Part shown: positions 1 through 6,933 of the stretch, piece by piece
How the letters are laid out: the number at the start of each line of letters is the position of its first letter
Numbering within the stretch: the first letter of the stretch is position 1
Assembly (NCBI GenBank): GCA_009774375.1
Contig: VSNO01000093.1
Coordinates: 1 to 18,048, forward strand
DNA: 18,048 bases
From: Lachnospiraceae bacterium
Lineage (GTDB): Bacteria; Bacillota; Clostridia; Lachnospirales; Lachnospiraceae
Reading direction: 5' to 3'
Notes under the pieces: generated by a model
Database searches by the model: none
Told to the model about the DNA's origin: nothing
Seen by the model: only the letters and a program-made list of their open reading frames with translations
Position numbers and translations under genes: made by a program

Positions 1-74
1 ATTATATGTTTGGCAATGGCCGGATGTATGAAATGCTCAACCGAATAGGAAATTTACAGGAGAGGGTGAAATAA
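1..74 (+). CDS. C-terminal tail of an unidentified upstream gene (partial)
   Basis: The reading frame starting at base 3 is open from the window edge and ends in TAA at 72-74, giving a tail of about 23 residues that ends in GNLQERVK. The stop overlaps the start of the next gene as TAATG, a common translational-coupling arrangement, and the GGAGAGG that acts as the next gene's ribosome binding site lies inside this tail. That overlap is the main reason to read it as coding. The tail is too short to name a family. Confidence 0.5.
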   Translation, partial: YMFGNGRMYEMLNRIGNLQERVK

Positions 75-676
75 TGCAGGTAAGTTCGTCCAATGGATTG
101 CAGAACAGATATTTTTCGGGAACAGGCAGTATAGGCGGCATTCATCTTCCAGACTTTAATGATAAATATGTTTTCTCCAAAAAGAAAAGCGGCACCAGTG
201 AGGAAGAATACCGAAAGCAGATCAGGGAACAGGCATATGAGGATTTTGCAAAAGGAAAGTTCCAGAATAAATCCGAAGGATTTAACAGGCTGATGAAAAG
301 CTACACATCGGAAGTATCCCCGGACAGAAAAGGAATCATCACTTCCGGTCTGAAAGCTGTTTCCAAAAACAGGCAGAATGTGCTTAAGCCCATAGATTTC
401 GTGGCGACATTGCTGGAAGGGAAAGTGAAATATCAGAAACTGCCATCAGGAAACAGCGATTACATAGAGTTTTACGATAAGAACGGGGAAATGGTAGCGA
501 CTTATTCCAATAATGGGTGGACGATGTATACCACTAATGCGGAGGCTTCCAGACAGACGGAAATGTGCATGATCTACAACGAAGCATGGGGGAATGCAAA
601 AAGGGGCATTCCGCTGGCGGGTGAAGAAACGGTTAATGCAGAGAATCCGCAGAATAGCTTTGATGCAAAGGCATAG
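74..676 (+). CDS. Unrecognised 200-residue soluble protein
   Basis: I do not recognise this family. The ATG at 74 is preceded by GGAGAGGGTG at suitable spacing and overlaps the stop of the preceding frame (TAATG), so the start is well supported. The protein has no signal peptide, lipobox or membrane segment. The N-terminal third is glycine- and serine-rich, followed by a charged, probably helical stretch at about residues 38-85 rich in Lys, Glu and Arg. The C-terminal half has a pattern suggesting beta strands around DYIEFYDKNGEMVATYSNNG (about 130-149), then a segment with Met, Cys and Trp (about 160-172). It sits 54 bp upstream of an ABC exporter ATPase gene, with a candidate promoter in between, so co-transcription is not certain. 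A role linked to the upstream gene or to the transporter is only a guess. Confidence 0.75.
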   Translation: MQVSSSNGLQNRYFSGTGSIGGIHLPDFNDKYVFSKKKSGTSEEEYRKQIREQAYEDFAKGKFQNKSEGFNRLMKSYTSEVSPDRKGIITSGLKAVSKNRQNVLKPIDFVATLLEGKVKYQKLPSGNSDYIEFYDKNGEMVATYSNNGWTMYTTNAEASRQTEMCMIYNEAWGNAKRGIPLAGEETVNAENPQNSFDAKA

Positions 677-680
677 AGAA

Positions 681-710
681 GCGACAGATAACGATTCCGC
701 ATTGTATTAT
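681..710 (+). promoter_or_regulatory. Candidate sigma-A-type promoter for the first ABC transporter operon
   Basis: GCGACA (681-686) matches 4 of 6 bases of TTGACA and TATTAT (705-710) matches 5 of 6 of TATAAT, with an 18-bp spacer. It lies in the short gap before the ATPase gene at 731, leaving a leader of roughly 15 bases. The -35 is weak, so it could be fortuitous. Confidence 0.3.
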
Positions 711-730
711 AGGGAAAGTGAGGAACGTTT

Positions 731-1414
731 ATGGATATTTTGAGAACTGAGGGGCTGACCAGGCAGTATGGGACGGGGCAGACAATGGTGACGGCTTTAG
801 ACCATGTAGACCTGCAGGTGGAAAGGGGGCAGTTCGTTGCCATCATCGGGGCATCCGGCTCCGGCAAGTCAACGCTGCTCCATCTGCTGGGAGGCGTTGA
901 CCGCCCTGACGGCGGGAAGATATTTGTGGAAGATGTGGACATAGCGACATTTGGGGAGGAACGGCTGGCGCAGTACCGCAGGCGCAAGGTGGGGCTTATC
1001 TACCAGTTTTACAACCTTATCCCCACGCTCAGTGTGAAGAAGAACATCTGTCTGCCCATGCTCCTGGATAATAAGGAGCCGGGTAAGGAACGGTTTGACG
1101 ATATCGTAAGGACATTAGGGCTGGGTGACAGGCTGGAACACCTGCCGGGGCAGCTTTCCGGGGGACAGCAGCAGAGGGCGGCAATCGGGCGCGCCCTGAT
1201 CTACCAGCCTGCGATCCTGCTGGCGGACGAGCCGACAGGGAACCTTGACCGGAAGAATACGGAGGAGATTATTTCCCTGTTGAAACTGTCCAACCGCCAG
1301 TATAAACAGACCATCCTGCTGGTCACCCACGATGAGAATGTGGCGCTGGAGGCAGACCGCATCATTAAGATAGAGGATGGGAAGATCATCTCGGATAAGG
1401 CGGTGCGGCCATGA
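731..1414 (+). CDS. ABC transporter ATP-binding protein, MacB/LolD/FtsE type
   Basis: A 227-residue cytoplasmic nucleotide-binding subunit that hydrolyses ATP to drive the permease encoded next. All motifs are present and in order: Walker A GASGSGKST (residues 40-48), Q-loop in YQFYNL (about 96), signature LSGGQQQR (about 143-150), Walker B ILLADEP followed by the D-loop (about 162-170), and the H-loop THD (about 198-200). Its length and the FYNLIPTLSVKKNI region fit the MacB/LolD/Bce exporter class. The stop overlaps the permease start as ATGA (1411-1414), implying coupled translation. The substrate cannot be read from the sequence; relatives act on antimicrobial peptides, lipoproteins or cell-wall-active compounds. 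A second ATPase of the same superfamily, BceA-like, is encoded at 6163. Confidence 0.95.
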   Translation: MDILRTEGLTRQYGTGQTMVTALDHVDLQVERGQFVAIIGASGSGKSTLLHLLGGVDRPDGGKIFVEDVDIATFGEERLAQYRRRKVGLIYQFYNLIPTLSVKKNICLPMLLDNKEPGKERFDDIVRTLGLGDRLEHLPGQLSGGQQQRAAIGRALIYQPAILLADEPTGNLDRKNTEEIISLLKLSNRQYKQTILLVTHDENVALEADRIIKIEDGKIISDKAVRP

Positions 1415-4026
1415 ACATCATACGGGAATACAGCTTAGACCAGGTGCGTAAAAACCGCCGCACCTCCATTTCCATTATGGTTGCGGTTCTGATTGCTTCC
1501 ACGTTCTTATGTACATTGCTTGTTTTTGCGCAGAGTTTCTGGAACCAGATGGTACAGCAGGAGATTTATATTGGCGGGGATTGGGATGCGGAGCTTATGG
1601 ATGTCCCGGCAGACAGGCTTGGCATGGTGAGGGACAATGCAGGCGTAAAAGCCATGTTTGTGAAAGGGGATAATAAGACCGCTTTCCTGCCGGAAGGGAC
1701 GGCGCTCCCCCGCCTGCTGATACAGAATTGTGACAGCGGCTATTGGGGCTCCATGTATGAAAAGAATATGCTCCTGCGGGGGCGCATCCCGCAGGCTCCC
1801 GGCGAGGTCGTGGTCAGCAAGGATTTCTTTTTGCAGAACCCGGCATATGGCATTGGCGACACGCTTGCTGTGAGAATAGGCAGCAATGTGCGGACGCACA
1901 TGGAAGAAAGCCAGCAGAAGGATGCCGCCAGCCTGACCATTGTGGGGGAACTGGATGTGTCTGTTTCCTCCGGTTATGAAGGATACCTTGCCTATGGCTT
2001 TATGGAGCCGGAAGCGCTTTCGCCGGACAGTGAGGTGGTAGTCTACCTCCAGATGGAGCGGAGGGGGGAAGTATATACGGCAGTCCCGCAGATTGCGGAG
2101 GCAATAGGGCTTCCGAAGGATGAATACGGGAACTACCCGTGCCGCTACCATGCCGCGCTGCTTGCATGGCACGGGGTATATGCGCCGGGGAGTTTTTGGG
2201 GGAGTGATGTGCCGAAGCTGTTCCTGGGGCTCCTGCTTGCGGCAGTCACATCGATGGCGGTATTTGCCTATATCATAAGGGGCGCTTTCGGGATTTCGGC
2301 GAAACAGAAGATCCATCAGCTCGGCATCCTGAAATCTGTGGGGGCGGGGCCGAAGCAGATAGGAAGGACGGTCATTTATGAGGCGTGTATCCTTTCGGTT
2401 ATTCCCATCCTGCTTTCAATGGTTTTGGGATACCTGTTTTCCCTCGGCGTCCTGTCTGCCTATTCCGATATGACCAGTGAAGTGTTCGGGAGCAGGATGG
2501 AGGTTTATTTTTCCCCGGCCGCGGCGCTCATGGCGGCAGTGCTTTCCTTTGTTACGGTCCTGCTTGCCGCGCACGGGCCGGCGAAACAGATGTCAAAGGT
2601 TCTGCCCATAGAGGCAGTGCGCGGGGAGCAGTACAGCATTTCCGTAAAGAAAGCAAAGAGCCATCCCGTATTGGCAAAACATTTCGGATTCCTTGGGGAG
2701 ATAGCGGCAAACTCGGTAAATGCGGGCAGAAAACTGTACCATACCTGCATGATGACGCTTTCCCTGTGTATGCTCCTTGCCTTTGGGTTCCTGGCAGCGT
2801 TCACGGTTTCCGATATCAGCAATGCGCAGGCGGAAAACAGGAATCATTTTGATGTAAATATCACGTTGAGGACAGGGGAGCGGATAGACGGTGCGCTCCT
2901 TGCAGAACTGAAAGCCATGCAGGGGGTACAGGGAATATCTGTTTATGCAAGGGCGAACTGCGCTGTCTGGCTTTCCGGGAGTGACCAGTCGGCAGAATTC
3001 CTGCAGGCAGGAGGTTTTGATGCCGCAGACGGCTATATCGTGGAGCGTGACGGGCGTTACCGTGTGCCGTGTGTGCTGGTGGGGATGGAGCAGGATGCAT
3101 ATCAAAGCGTTCTGCGGGAAGCGGGCGCGGAGGCTTTACCGGAAACTTCCGCCATCATTGTAAACAGTGTGGCAAAGAACCCCGGTGCAAGGGATTATGA
3201 GGCAATGCAGGAAACGGTCTCTTATCTGAATCTCCAGCAGGGGCAGAGGGTGGAGCTGACAGAGGAGTATTCTGATGATGTCCAGGGCGACTATGAATTT
3301 ACCGTGGATGTTGCGGCAGTGCTCACGTCAATGCCGAAGATCGGGCTTGATCCTTCGTTTTATACGCTTCCTGTTATCGTGCCGATGGAGGAATATTATG
3401 CCATTATCGAGAATTTCAGTGATGAGATGGCGGTTTATAATTACAGGAACTATGTTAATTATGCTGTGCCGGATGGAATGCCAGATGGCGAACTATCTGG
3501 CATGGATGAAGAAATTCAGGGCGAAGCGGAAAGGATATGCGGCGCATATCTGGGCAGCAGTGATTATATGACTTCCAGTAAGACGGAACGGATGAGGAAC
3601 CGCGGGAGGATGACAGGGGCGACAATGTTTGTCGTATGCAATCTTGCGGCGCTGTTCGGGATTGTGGGCATTTCCTCAGTGCTTTCGGCAATCCTGAACA
3701 GCTTAGGCCAGAGGAGGAAGGAATTTGCCATGCTTCGCTCGGTAGGTGTGGATGAAAAGGGAATCCGGCGGCTGCTTGGGATGGAAGGGTTTCTGCTGTC
3801 AGTCAGGCCGATATTGATCGGGCTTCCGCTGCTCATCATTGTATGTGCCGCACAGTGCTATATGATGGGAGTGTCTATAGTGGAATTCCTGTGCGCTTTC
3901 CCGGTGTGGGCGCTGTGGATGTATATTGTCCTGGTGCTGCTTGTGATCAATGGGATTTATATGCTGGTTTCTAAGAAAATCAGGGATGATGTCATTGTAG
4001 AGGCGATCAAGGATGACACAGTATAG
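1411..4026 (+). CDS. ABC transporter permease with two FtsX-like domains
   Basis: An 871-residue membrane protein forming the transmembrane part of the transporter whose ATPase precedes it (ATGA overlap). One membrane segment lies at about residues 20-42, followed by an extracytoplasmic domain to about 265. Three segments form a first FtsX-like core (about 268-291, 320-348, 369-390), and another segment lies at about 441-465. A second large extracytoplasmic domain spans about 470-730, and three C-terminal segments (about 733-760, 797-818, 829-850) form the second FtsX core. The repeated ILKSVGAGPKQI and MLRSVGVDEKGI motifs, at about 308 and 771, are the cytoplasmic coupling motif of FtsX domains and support an internal duplication. 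The length fits two-FtsX-domain permeases rather than the 10-TM BceB family. No dedicated regulator is adjacent except the two-component system 224 bp downstream. The substrate is unknown. Confidence 0.9.
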   Translation: MNIIREYSLDQVRKNRRTSISIMVAVLIASTFLCTLLVFAQSFWNQMVQQEIYIGGDWDAELMDVPADRLGMVRDNAGVKAMFVKGDNKTAFLPEGTALPRLLIQNCDSGYWGSMYEKNMLLRGRIPQAPGEVVVSKDFFLQNPAYGIGDTLAVRIGSNVRTHMEESQQKDAASLTIVGELDVSVSSGYEGYLAYGFMEPEALSPDSEVVVYLQMERRGEVYTAVPQIAEAIGLPKDEYGNYPCRYHAALLAWHGVYAPGSFWGSDVPKLFLGLLLAAVTSMAVFAYIIRGAFGISAKQKIHQLGILKSVGAGPKQIGRTVIYEACILSVIPILLSMVLGYLFSLGVLSAYSDMTSEVFGSRMEVYFSPAAALMAAVLSFVTVLLAAHGPAKQMSKVLPIEAVRGEQYSISVKKAKSHPVLAKHFGFLGEIAANSVNAGRKLYHTCMMTLSLCMLLAFGFLAAFTVSDISNAQAENRNHFDVNITLRTGERIDGALLAELKAMQGVQGISVYARANCAVWLSGSDQSAEFLQAGGFDAADGYIVERDGRYRVPCVLVGMEQDAYQSVLREAGAEALPETSAIIVNSVAKNPGARDYEAMQETVSYLNLQQGQRVELTEEYSDDVQGDYEFTVDVAAVLTSMPKIGLDPSFYTLPVIVPMEEYYAIIENFSDEMAVYNYRNYVNYAVPDGMPDGELSGMDEEIQGEAERICGAYLGSSDYMTSSKTERMRNRGRMTGATMFVVCNLAALFGIVGISSVLSAILNSLGQRRKEFAMLRSVGVDEKGIRRLLGMEGFLLSVRPILIGLPLLIIVCAAQCYMMGVSIVEFLCAFPVWALWMYIVLVLLVINGIYMLVSKKIRDDVIVEAIKDDTV

Positions 4027-4044
4027 GGACAATTGTAGTAATAG

Positions 4045-4155
4045 AAAATAGTCCGGGAGGCATACCGGCAAAGCACGGAAAATCTGAAATCTTATATGCA
4101 GCGCCAGTGGAGCCTTGTCGCGGGAATGGCCGACACGTTCAGGGAGATGGAATGA
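4045..4155 (+). pseudogene. Possible remnant: 36-codon open stretch with coding character
   Basis: After three in-frame stops (4036-4044) this frame is open for 36 codons to TGA at 4153-4155. It contains SYMQRQWSLVAGMADTFREM, which reads like the end of a folded helical protein rather than random translation. There is no ribosome binding site and no good start, so if it is coding it is the leftover C-terminus of a gene whose front has been lost, perhaps where the upstream transporter operon was joined to the Bce-type module. I cannot name the family, and it may be non-coding. Confidence 0.25.
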
Positions 4156-4250
4156 AAGGTTAACAATGAAAAGGCTGGAGCTGTCTGGCTGATACTAAAA
4201 GCAGTGGGGAAGCCGATTGCTGGCAGAATAAAACAAGGGAGAGAGCGGAG

Positions 4251-4913
4251 ATGAAATTATTTATCATTGAGGACGAAGTTCCTATTCGGAAAGAGTTGAC
4301 ACATTTTTTTGAAAAATATGGTTTTCAATGTGAGAGCAGTGACGATTTTCATGATATAGCACAGCTTGCGCTTGCTTCCGGGGCAGACCTGATTCTGCTG
4401 GACATCAACCTGCCTTATCAGGACGGATTCCAGGTGTGCCGGGAAATCCGGCAAAGTTCCCAGATCCCAATTATTGTGCTTACCAGCAGGAACACAGACT
4501 TTGACGAACTGATGAGCCTGAATATCGGTGCGGATGATTTTGTATCCAAGCCATACAATGCACAGGTGCTGCTGGCACGGATACAGAAACTTCTTTCAAG
4601 GGCCGGCGGAGCACAGGACAGCGCGGTGCTTACCCATAAGGGGCTGACGTTGAATTTACTAAAGGCGGAGATCAGCCATAATGGCCAGAATAAGAAGCTT
4701 ACAAAGAATGAAATGGGAATTTTGCGTCTGCTGATGGTAAACAAAGGAAATATCATTCCACGGGATGCCATTATTGATGACTTGTGGCAAAGCGAAGAAT
4801 TTATTGATGAAAATACCCTCAATGTAAATATTGTCCGTCTGCGGAAAACGCTGGCAGAAATCGGACTTCCTGATTATCTGGAAACAAAGCGTGGATTGGG
4901 GTACCTTGTATGA
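4251..4913 (+). CDS. bceR: OmpR-family response regulator of a Bce-type two-component system
   Basis: A 220-residue DNA-binding response regulator. The receiver domain (about 1-115) has the acidic pair E7-D8, the phosphoacceptor Asp at about 51 in LLDINLP, and the conserved Lys at about 100 in SKPYN. A winged-helix effector domain follows, with KLTKNEMGILRLL (about 144) and the C-terminal TKRGLGYLV. Its compact size and the following short kinase fit the BceR/GraR group, which senses cell-wall-active peptides through an ABC transporter. The start has GGGAGAGAGCGGAG just upstream. The stop overlaps the kinase start (ATGA, 4910-4913). The likely target is the promoter of the ABC operon at 6163, where a perfect inverted repeat is found. 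The gene symbol marks the functional class, not proven orthology. Confidence 0.9.
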   Translation: MKLFIIEDEVPIRKELTHFFEKYGFQCESSDDFHDIAQLALASGADLILLDINLPYQDGFQVCREIRQSSQIPIIVLTSRNTDFDELMSLNIGADDFVSKPYNAQVLLARIQKLLSRAGGAQDSAVLTHKGLTLNLLKAEISHNGQNKKLTKNEMGILRLLMVNKGNIIPRDAIIDDLWQSEEFIDENTLNVNIVRLRKTLAEIGLPDYLETKRGLGYLV

Positions 4914-5926
4914 AAGTGAAGGATTATGCGGCAGACCATATTTTTTCTTTCCTCTGCATGGCAGTGTCAGGGTTGCTCGTTTTTGCGCTGCTCTGGCTGA
5001 TCGAAACGCCAATGATTTTTATCCTCTTTGTGGAAAGCATTCTGTTTACGGCTTATGTATGCGCTTTTCTGTATGATTACTGGCGCAGGAGGAACTATCA
5101 TAACCAGTTATGGGAAATTCTGGACAGGCTGGAGGAAAAAACACTGATTGGGGAAATCCTTGTCCGCCCCGATTTTTTAGACGGACAGATATTGGATGAA
5201 ATACTCAGACGCTGTAACAAGTACCAAAATGACCACCTGGCAGACGCGGAACAGAACAGCCAGGAATACCGGGAATACCTTGATTCATGGGTACATGAGA
5301 TCAAGACGCCGATCGCTGCCGCCCGCCTGATCATTGAGAACCATAAAAATCCCACCACCCTGCGGATTGATGATGAACTGCGCAGGATAGACGGCTTTGT
5401 GGAACAGGTACTATATTATGCCCGCTCTGCGGCAGTGGAAAAAGATTTCAAGGTGGAAAAGACGACCCTGCAGGCTCTTGTAAATTCTGCCCTGAAGACT
5501 TATTCAAAGCCGCTGATCCAGGCGGGAGGCAGGCCTGTTTTCAGCGGACTGGACATTCCTGTCTGTGCAGATATGAAAAGCTGTTCTTTTATCATCGGCC
5601 AGATTATTTCCAATTCGATCAAGTACCGTACTGAGGATCTGCAGGTCTCGTTTTCGGCAGATGCGGAGCAGAATGCTGTCCGGCTGATCATTTCGGACAA
5701 TGGGATTGGCATATCCCCTGCGGATCTGCCCCGTGTTTTTGATAAAGGCTTTACCGGGGATAATGGACGCCGCTACTCCAAGTCCACAGGAATCGGCCTG
5801 TATCTTTGCAAAAAGCTCTGCGGTAAAATGAACATTGGCATTACCATCCAAAGTGAATTGGGGCAGGGGACGGCAGTCACTTTGTCTTTCCCACGGGAAA
5901 GCTACTTGCAGGAGGCGGGATTATGA
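4910..5926 (+). CDS. bceS: Intramembrane-sensing histidine kinase, BceS type
   Basis: A 338-residue membrane kinase that phosphorylates the preceding regulator. Two closely spaced membrane segments (about residues 10-33 and 36-59) leave almost no extracytoplasmic loop, the hallmark of intramembrane-sensing kinases that depend on a partner ABC transporter for signal perception. The phosphoacceptor is His at about 129 in SWVHEIKTPIAA. The ATPase domain has an N-box QIISNSIKYR (about 231), a G1 box DNGIGI (about 264) and a G2 box STGIGLYLCKKL (about 293). It overlaps the regulator by ATGA, and its stop codon lies in the loop of an intrinsic terminator (5914-5937). The symbol denotes the BceS/GraS class. 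Confidence 0.9.
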   Translation: MKVKDYAADHIFSFLCMAVSGLLVFALLWLIETPMIFILFVESILFTAYVCAFLYDYWRRRNYHNQLWEILDRLEEKTLIGEILVRPDFLDGQILDEILRRCNKYQNDHLADAEQNSQEYREYLDSWVHEIKTPIAAARLIIENHKNPTTLRIDDELRRIDGFVEQVLYYARSAAVEKDFKVEKTTLQALVNSALKTYSKPLIQAGGRPVFSGLDIPVCADMKSCSFIIGQIISNSIKYRTEDLQVSFSADAEQNAVRLIISDNGIGISPADLPRVFDKGFTGDNGRRYSKSTGIGLYLCKKLCGKMNIGITIQSELGQGTAVTLSFPRESYLQEAGL

Positions 5927-5937
5927 CCCGCCTTTTT
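5914..5937 (+). terminator. Rho-independent terminator after the two-component system
   Basis: GGCGGG (5914-5919) pairs perfectly with CCCGCC (5927-5932) across the 7-base loop ATTATGA and is followed at once by TTTTT (5933-5937). The kinase stop TGA (5924-5926) is in the loop. This separates the regulator-kinase transcript from the ABC operon that follows. Confidence 0.85.
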
Positions 5938-5948
5938 GCTTAACATAA

Positions 5949-5973
5949 AGATGTCTGGCGAAGCCTGGCATCT
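5949..5973 (+). other. Imperfect hairpin between terminator and operator
   Basis: AGATGTCTGGC (5949-5959) pairs with GCCTGGCATCT (5963-5973) across the loop GAA, with one T-T mismatch and one G-T pair. The following GTTGTTTCCTT is not a good U-tract. It may be a backup terminator or boundary element; no function is demonstrated by sequence alone. Confidence 0.35.
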
Positions 5974-5982
5974 GTTGTTTCC

Positions 5983-6007
5983 TTACATTTTGGTAATGAA
6001 AATGTAA
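5983..6007 (+). promoter_or_regulatory. Candidate operator for the Bce-type response regulator
   Basis: A perfect 9-bp inverted repeat, TTACATTTT (5983-5991) and AAAATGTAA (5999-6007), is separated by GGTAATG. It ends three bases before a TAAAAT -10 element, so it covers the position of a poor -35. That is the typical place for an activator of the OmpR family. Bce-type regulators are known to bind TNACA/TGTAA-like inverted repeats, which the outer arms TTACA and TGTAA resemble. Assignment to the regulator at 4251 is by context. Confidence 0.5.
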
Positions 6008-6009
6008 TC

Positions 6010-6015
6010 TAAAAT
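6010..6015 (+). promoter_or_regulatory. -10 element of the ABC operon promoter
   Basis: TAAAAT matches TATAAT at 5 of 6 positions. The matching -35 window (about 5987-5992, ATTTTG) is poor and lies inside the inverted repeat, consistent with activator dependence. The start of transcription would be near 6022, leaving a leader of about 140 bases before the ATG at 6163. Confidence 0.4.
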
Positions 6016-6016
6016 A

Positions 6017-6110
6017 ATGGCAGGATTCCAATCGGTATGGTAAATTGACCTTATTCCAGGTAGAAAGCGGCCGAATGGCCATCCTGCCATGTGCGATGCT
6101 GTGCACATGG
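6017..6110 (+). other. Structured leader with overlapping, alternative hairpins
   Basis: ATGGCAGGAT (6017-6026) is the exact reverse complement of ATCCTGCCAT (6081-6090). CCATGTGC (6087-6094) also pairs exactly with GCACATGG (6103-6110), and GGCC-GAAT-GGCC (6069-6080) forms a small internal hairpin. The first two pairings share bases 6087-6090, so they compete. No U-tract follows. The first arm may be only partly transcribed if transcription starts near 6022, so a DNA-level role or chance cannot be excluded. Confidence 0.35.
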
Positions 6111-6162
6111 TAGATTAGGGGTGCAATAGGGATTACCCTTTTGGAAAGGAGACAAACAAACG

Positions 6163-6933
6163 ATGAACGATGCAATATTACAGGTGGATGATATCCAAAA
6201 GTATTACGGCAACAAGGGTAGCCTGACAAAAGCCGTAGACCATATTTCCTTTCAGGTCTGCAAAGGTGAGTTTTTGGGCATTATGGGGGCTTCCGGTTCC
6301 GGAAAGACAACGCTTCTCAACTGTATCTCCACAATCGATACGGTGACAAGCGGGCATATTTTTGTAGACGGGAAAGACATCACCGCCTTACACGGCTCAC
6401 AGCTTGCGGATTTCCGCGGGAAGAAGCTGGGCTTTATTTTTCAGGACTTTAACCTTCTGGACACGCTGAACGCTTATGAAAATATCTCCCTCTCGCTATC
6501 TATCGCAGGGGTGAAGCCGGCAGAGATCAGGAGAAAAGTGGGCCGGATTGCAGAAGCGCTTGGAATCTGCGAGGTGCTGGATAAATACCCCTACCAGATG
6601 TCGGGCGGACAGCAGCAGCGGGTGGCGGCGGCAAGGGCAATGGTGACAGACCCCGCAATGGTTCTGGCCGACGAACCGACTGGTGCCCTGGATTCCAATT
6701 CCTCCCGGATGCTGCTTGGCATGCTGACGGAGCTGAATGAACGCCTTGACGCAACAATCCTCATGGTGACACATGACGCCTTTTCTGCAAGCTACTGCCG
6801 CCGCATCCTGTTTATAAAGGATGGGAAAATCTTTCAGGAGCTGAACCGCGGCGCTGACAGCCGGAAAGAGTTTTTTGCAAAGATTCTGGAGGTGGTTTCC
6901 GTTTTGGGAGGTGAGCAGAATGACCTCTTGTAA
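6163..6933 (+). CDS. bceA: ABC transporter ATP-binding protein, BceA type
   Basis: A 256-residue ATPase powering the BceB-like permease encoded next; together they confer resistance to, and signal the presence of, cell-wall-active peptides in known Bce systems. Motifs: Walker A GASGSGKTT (about residues 42-50), Q-loop FQDFNLLDTLNAYENI (about 94), signature MSGGQQQR (about 146-153), Walker B MVLADEPTGALDS (about 165-177), and H-loop VTHD (about 203). The start has GGAAAGGAG upstream at a rather long spacing of about 12 bases, and MNDAILQVDDIQKYYG is typical of the family N-terminus. The last 14 bases overlap the expected permease start at 6920. Expression probably depends on the inverted-repeat promoter at 5983-6015. 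Confidence 0.95.
   Translation: MNDAILQVDDIQKYYGNKGSLTKAVDHISFQVCKGEFLGIMGASGSGKTTLLNCISTIDTVTSGHIFVDGKDITALHGSQLADFRGKKLGFIFQDFNLLDTLNAYENISLSLSIAGVKPAEIRRKVGRIAEALGICEVLDKYPYQMSGGQQQRVAAARAMVTDPAMVLADEPTGALDSNSSRMLLGMLTELNERLDATILMVTHDAFSASYCRRILFIKDGKIFQELNRGADSRKEFFAKILEVVSVLGGEQNDLL

Noticed and set aside
1507..2316. Antisense frame of 269 codons opposite the first permease
   Set aside because: No start signal or domain, and the opposite strand encodes a permease with clear membrane segments and FtsX motifs.
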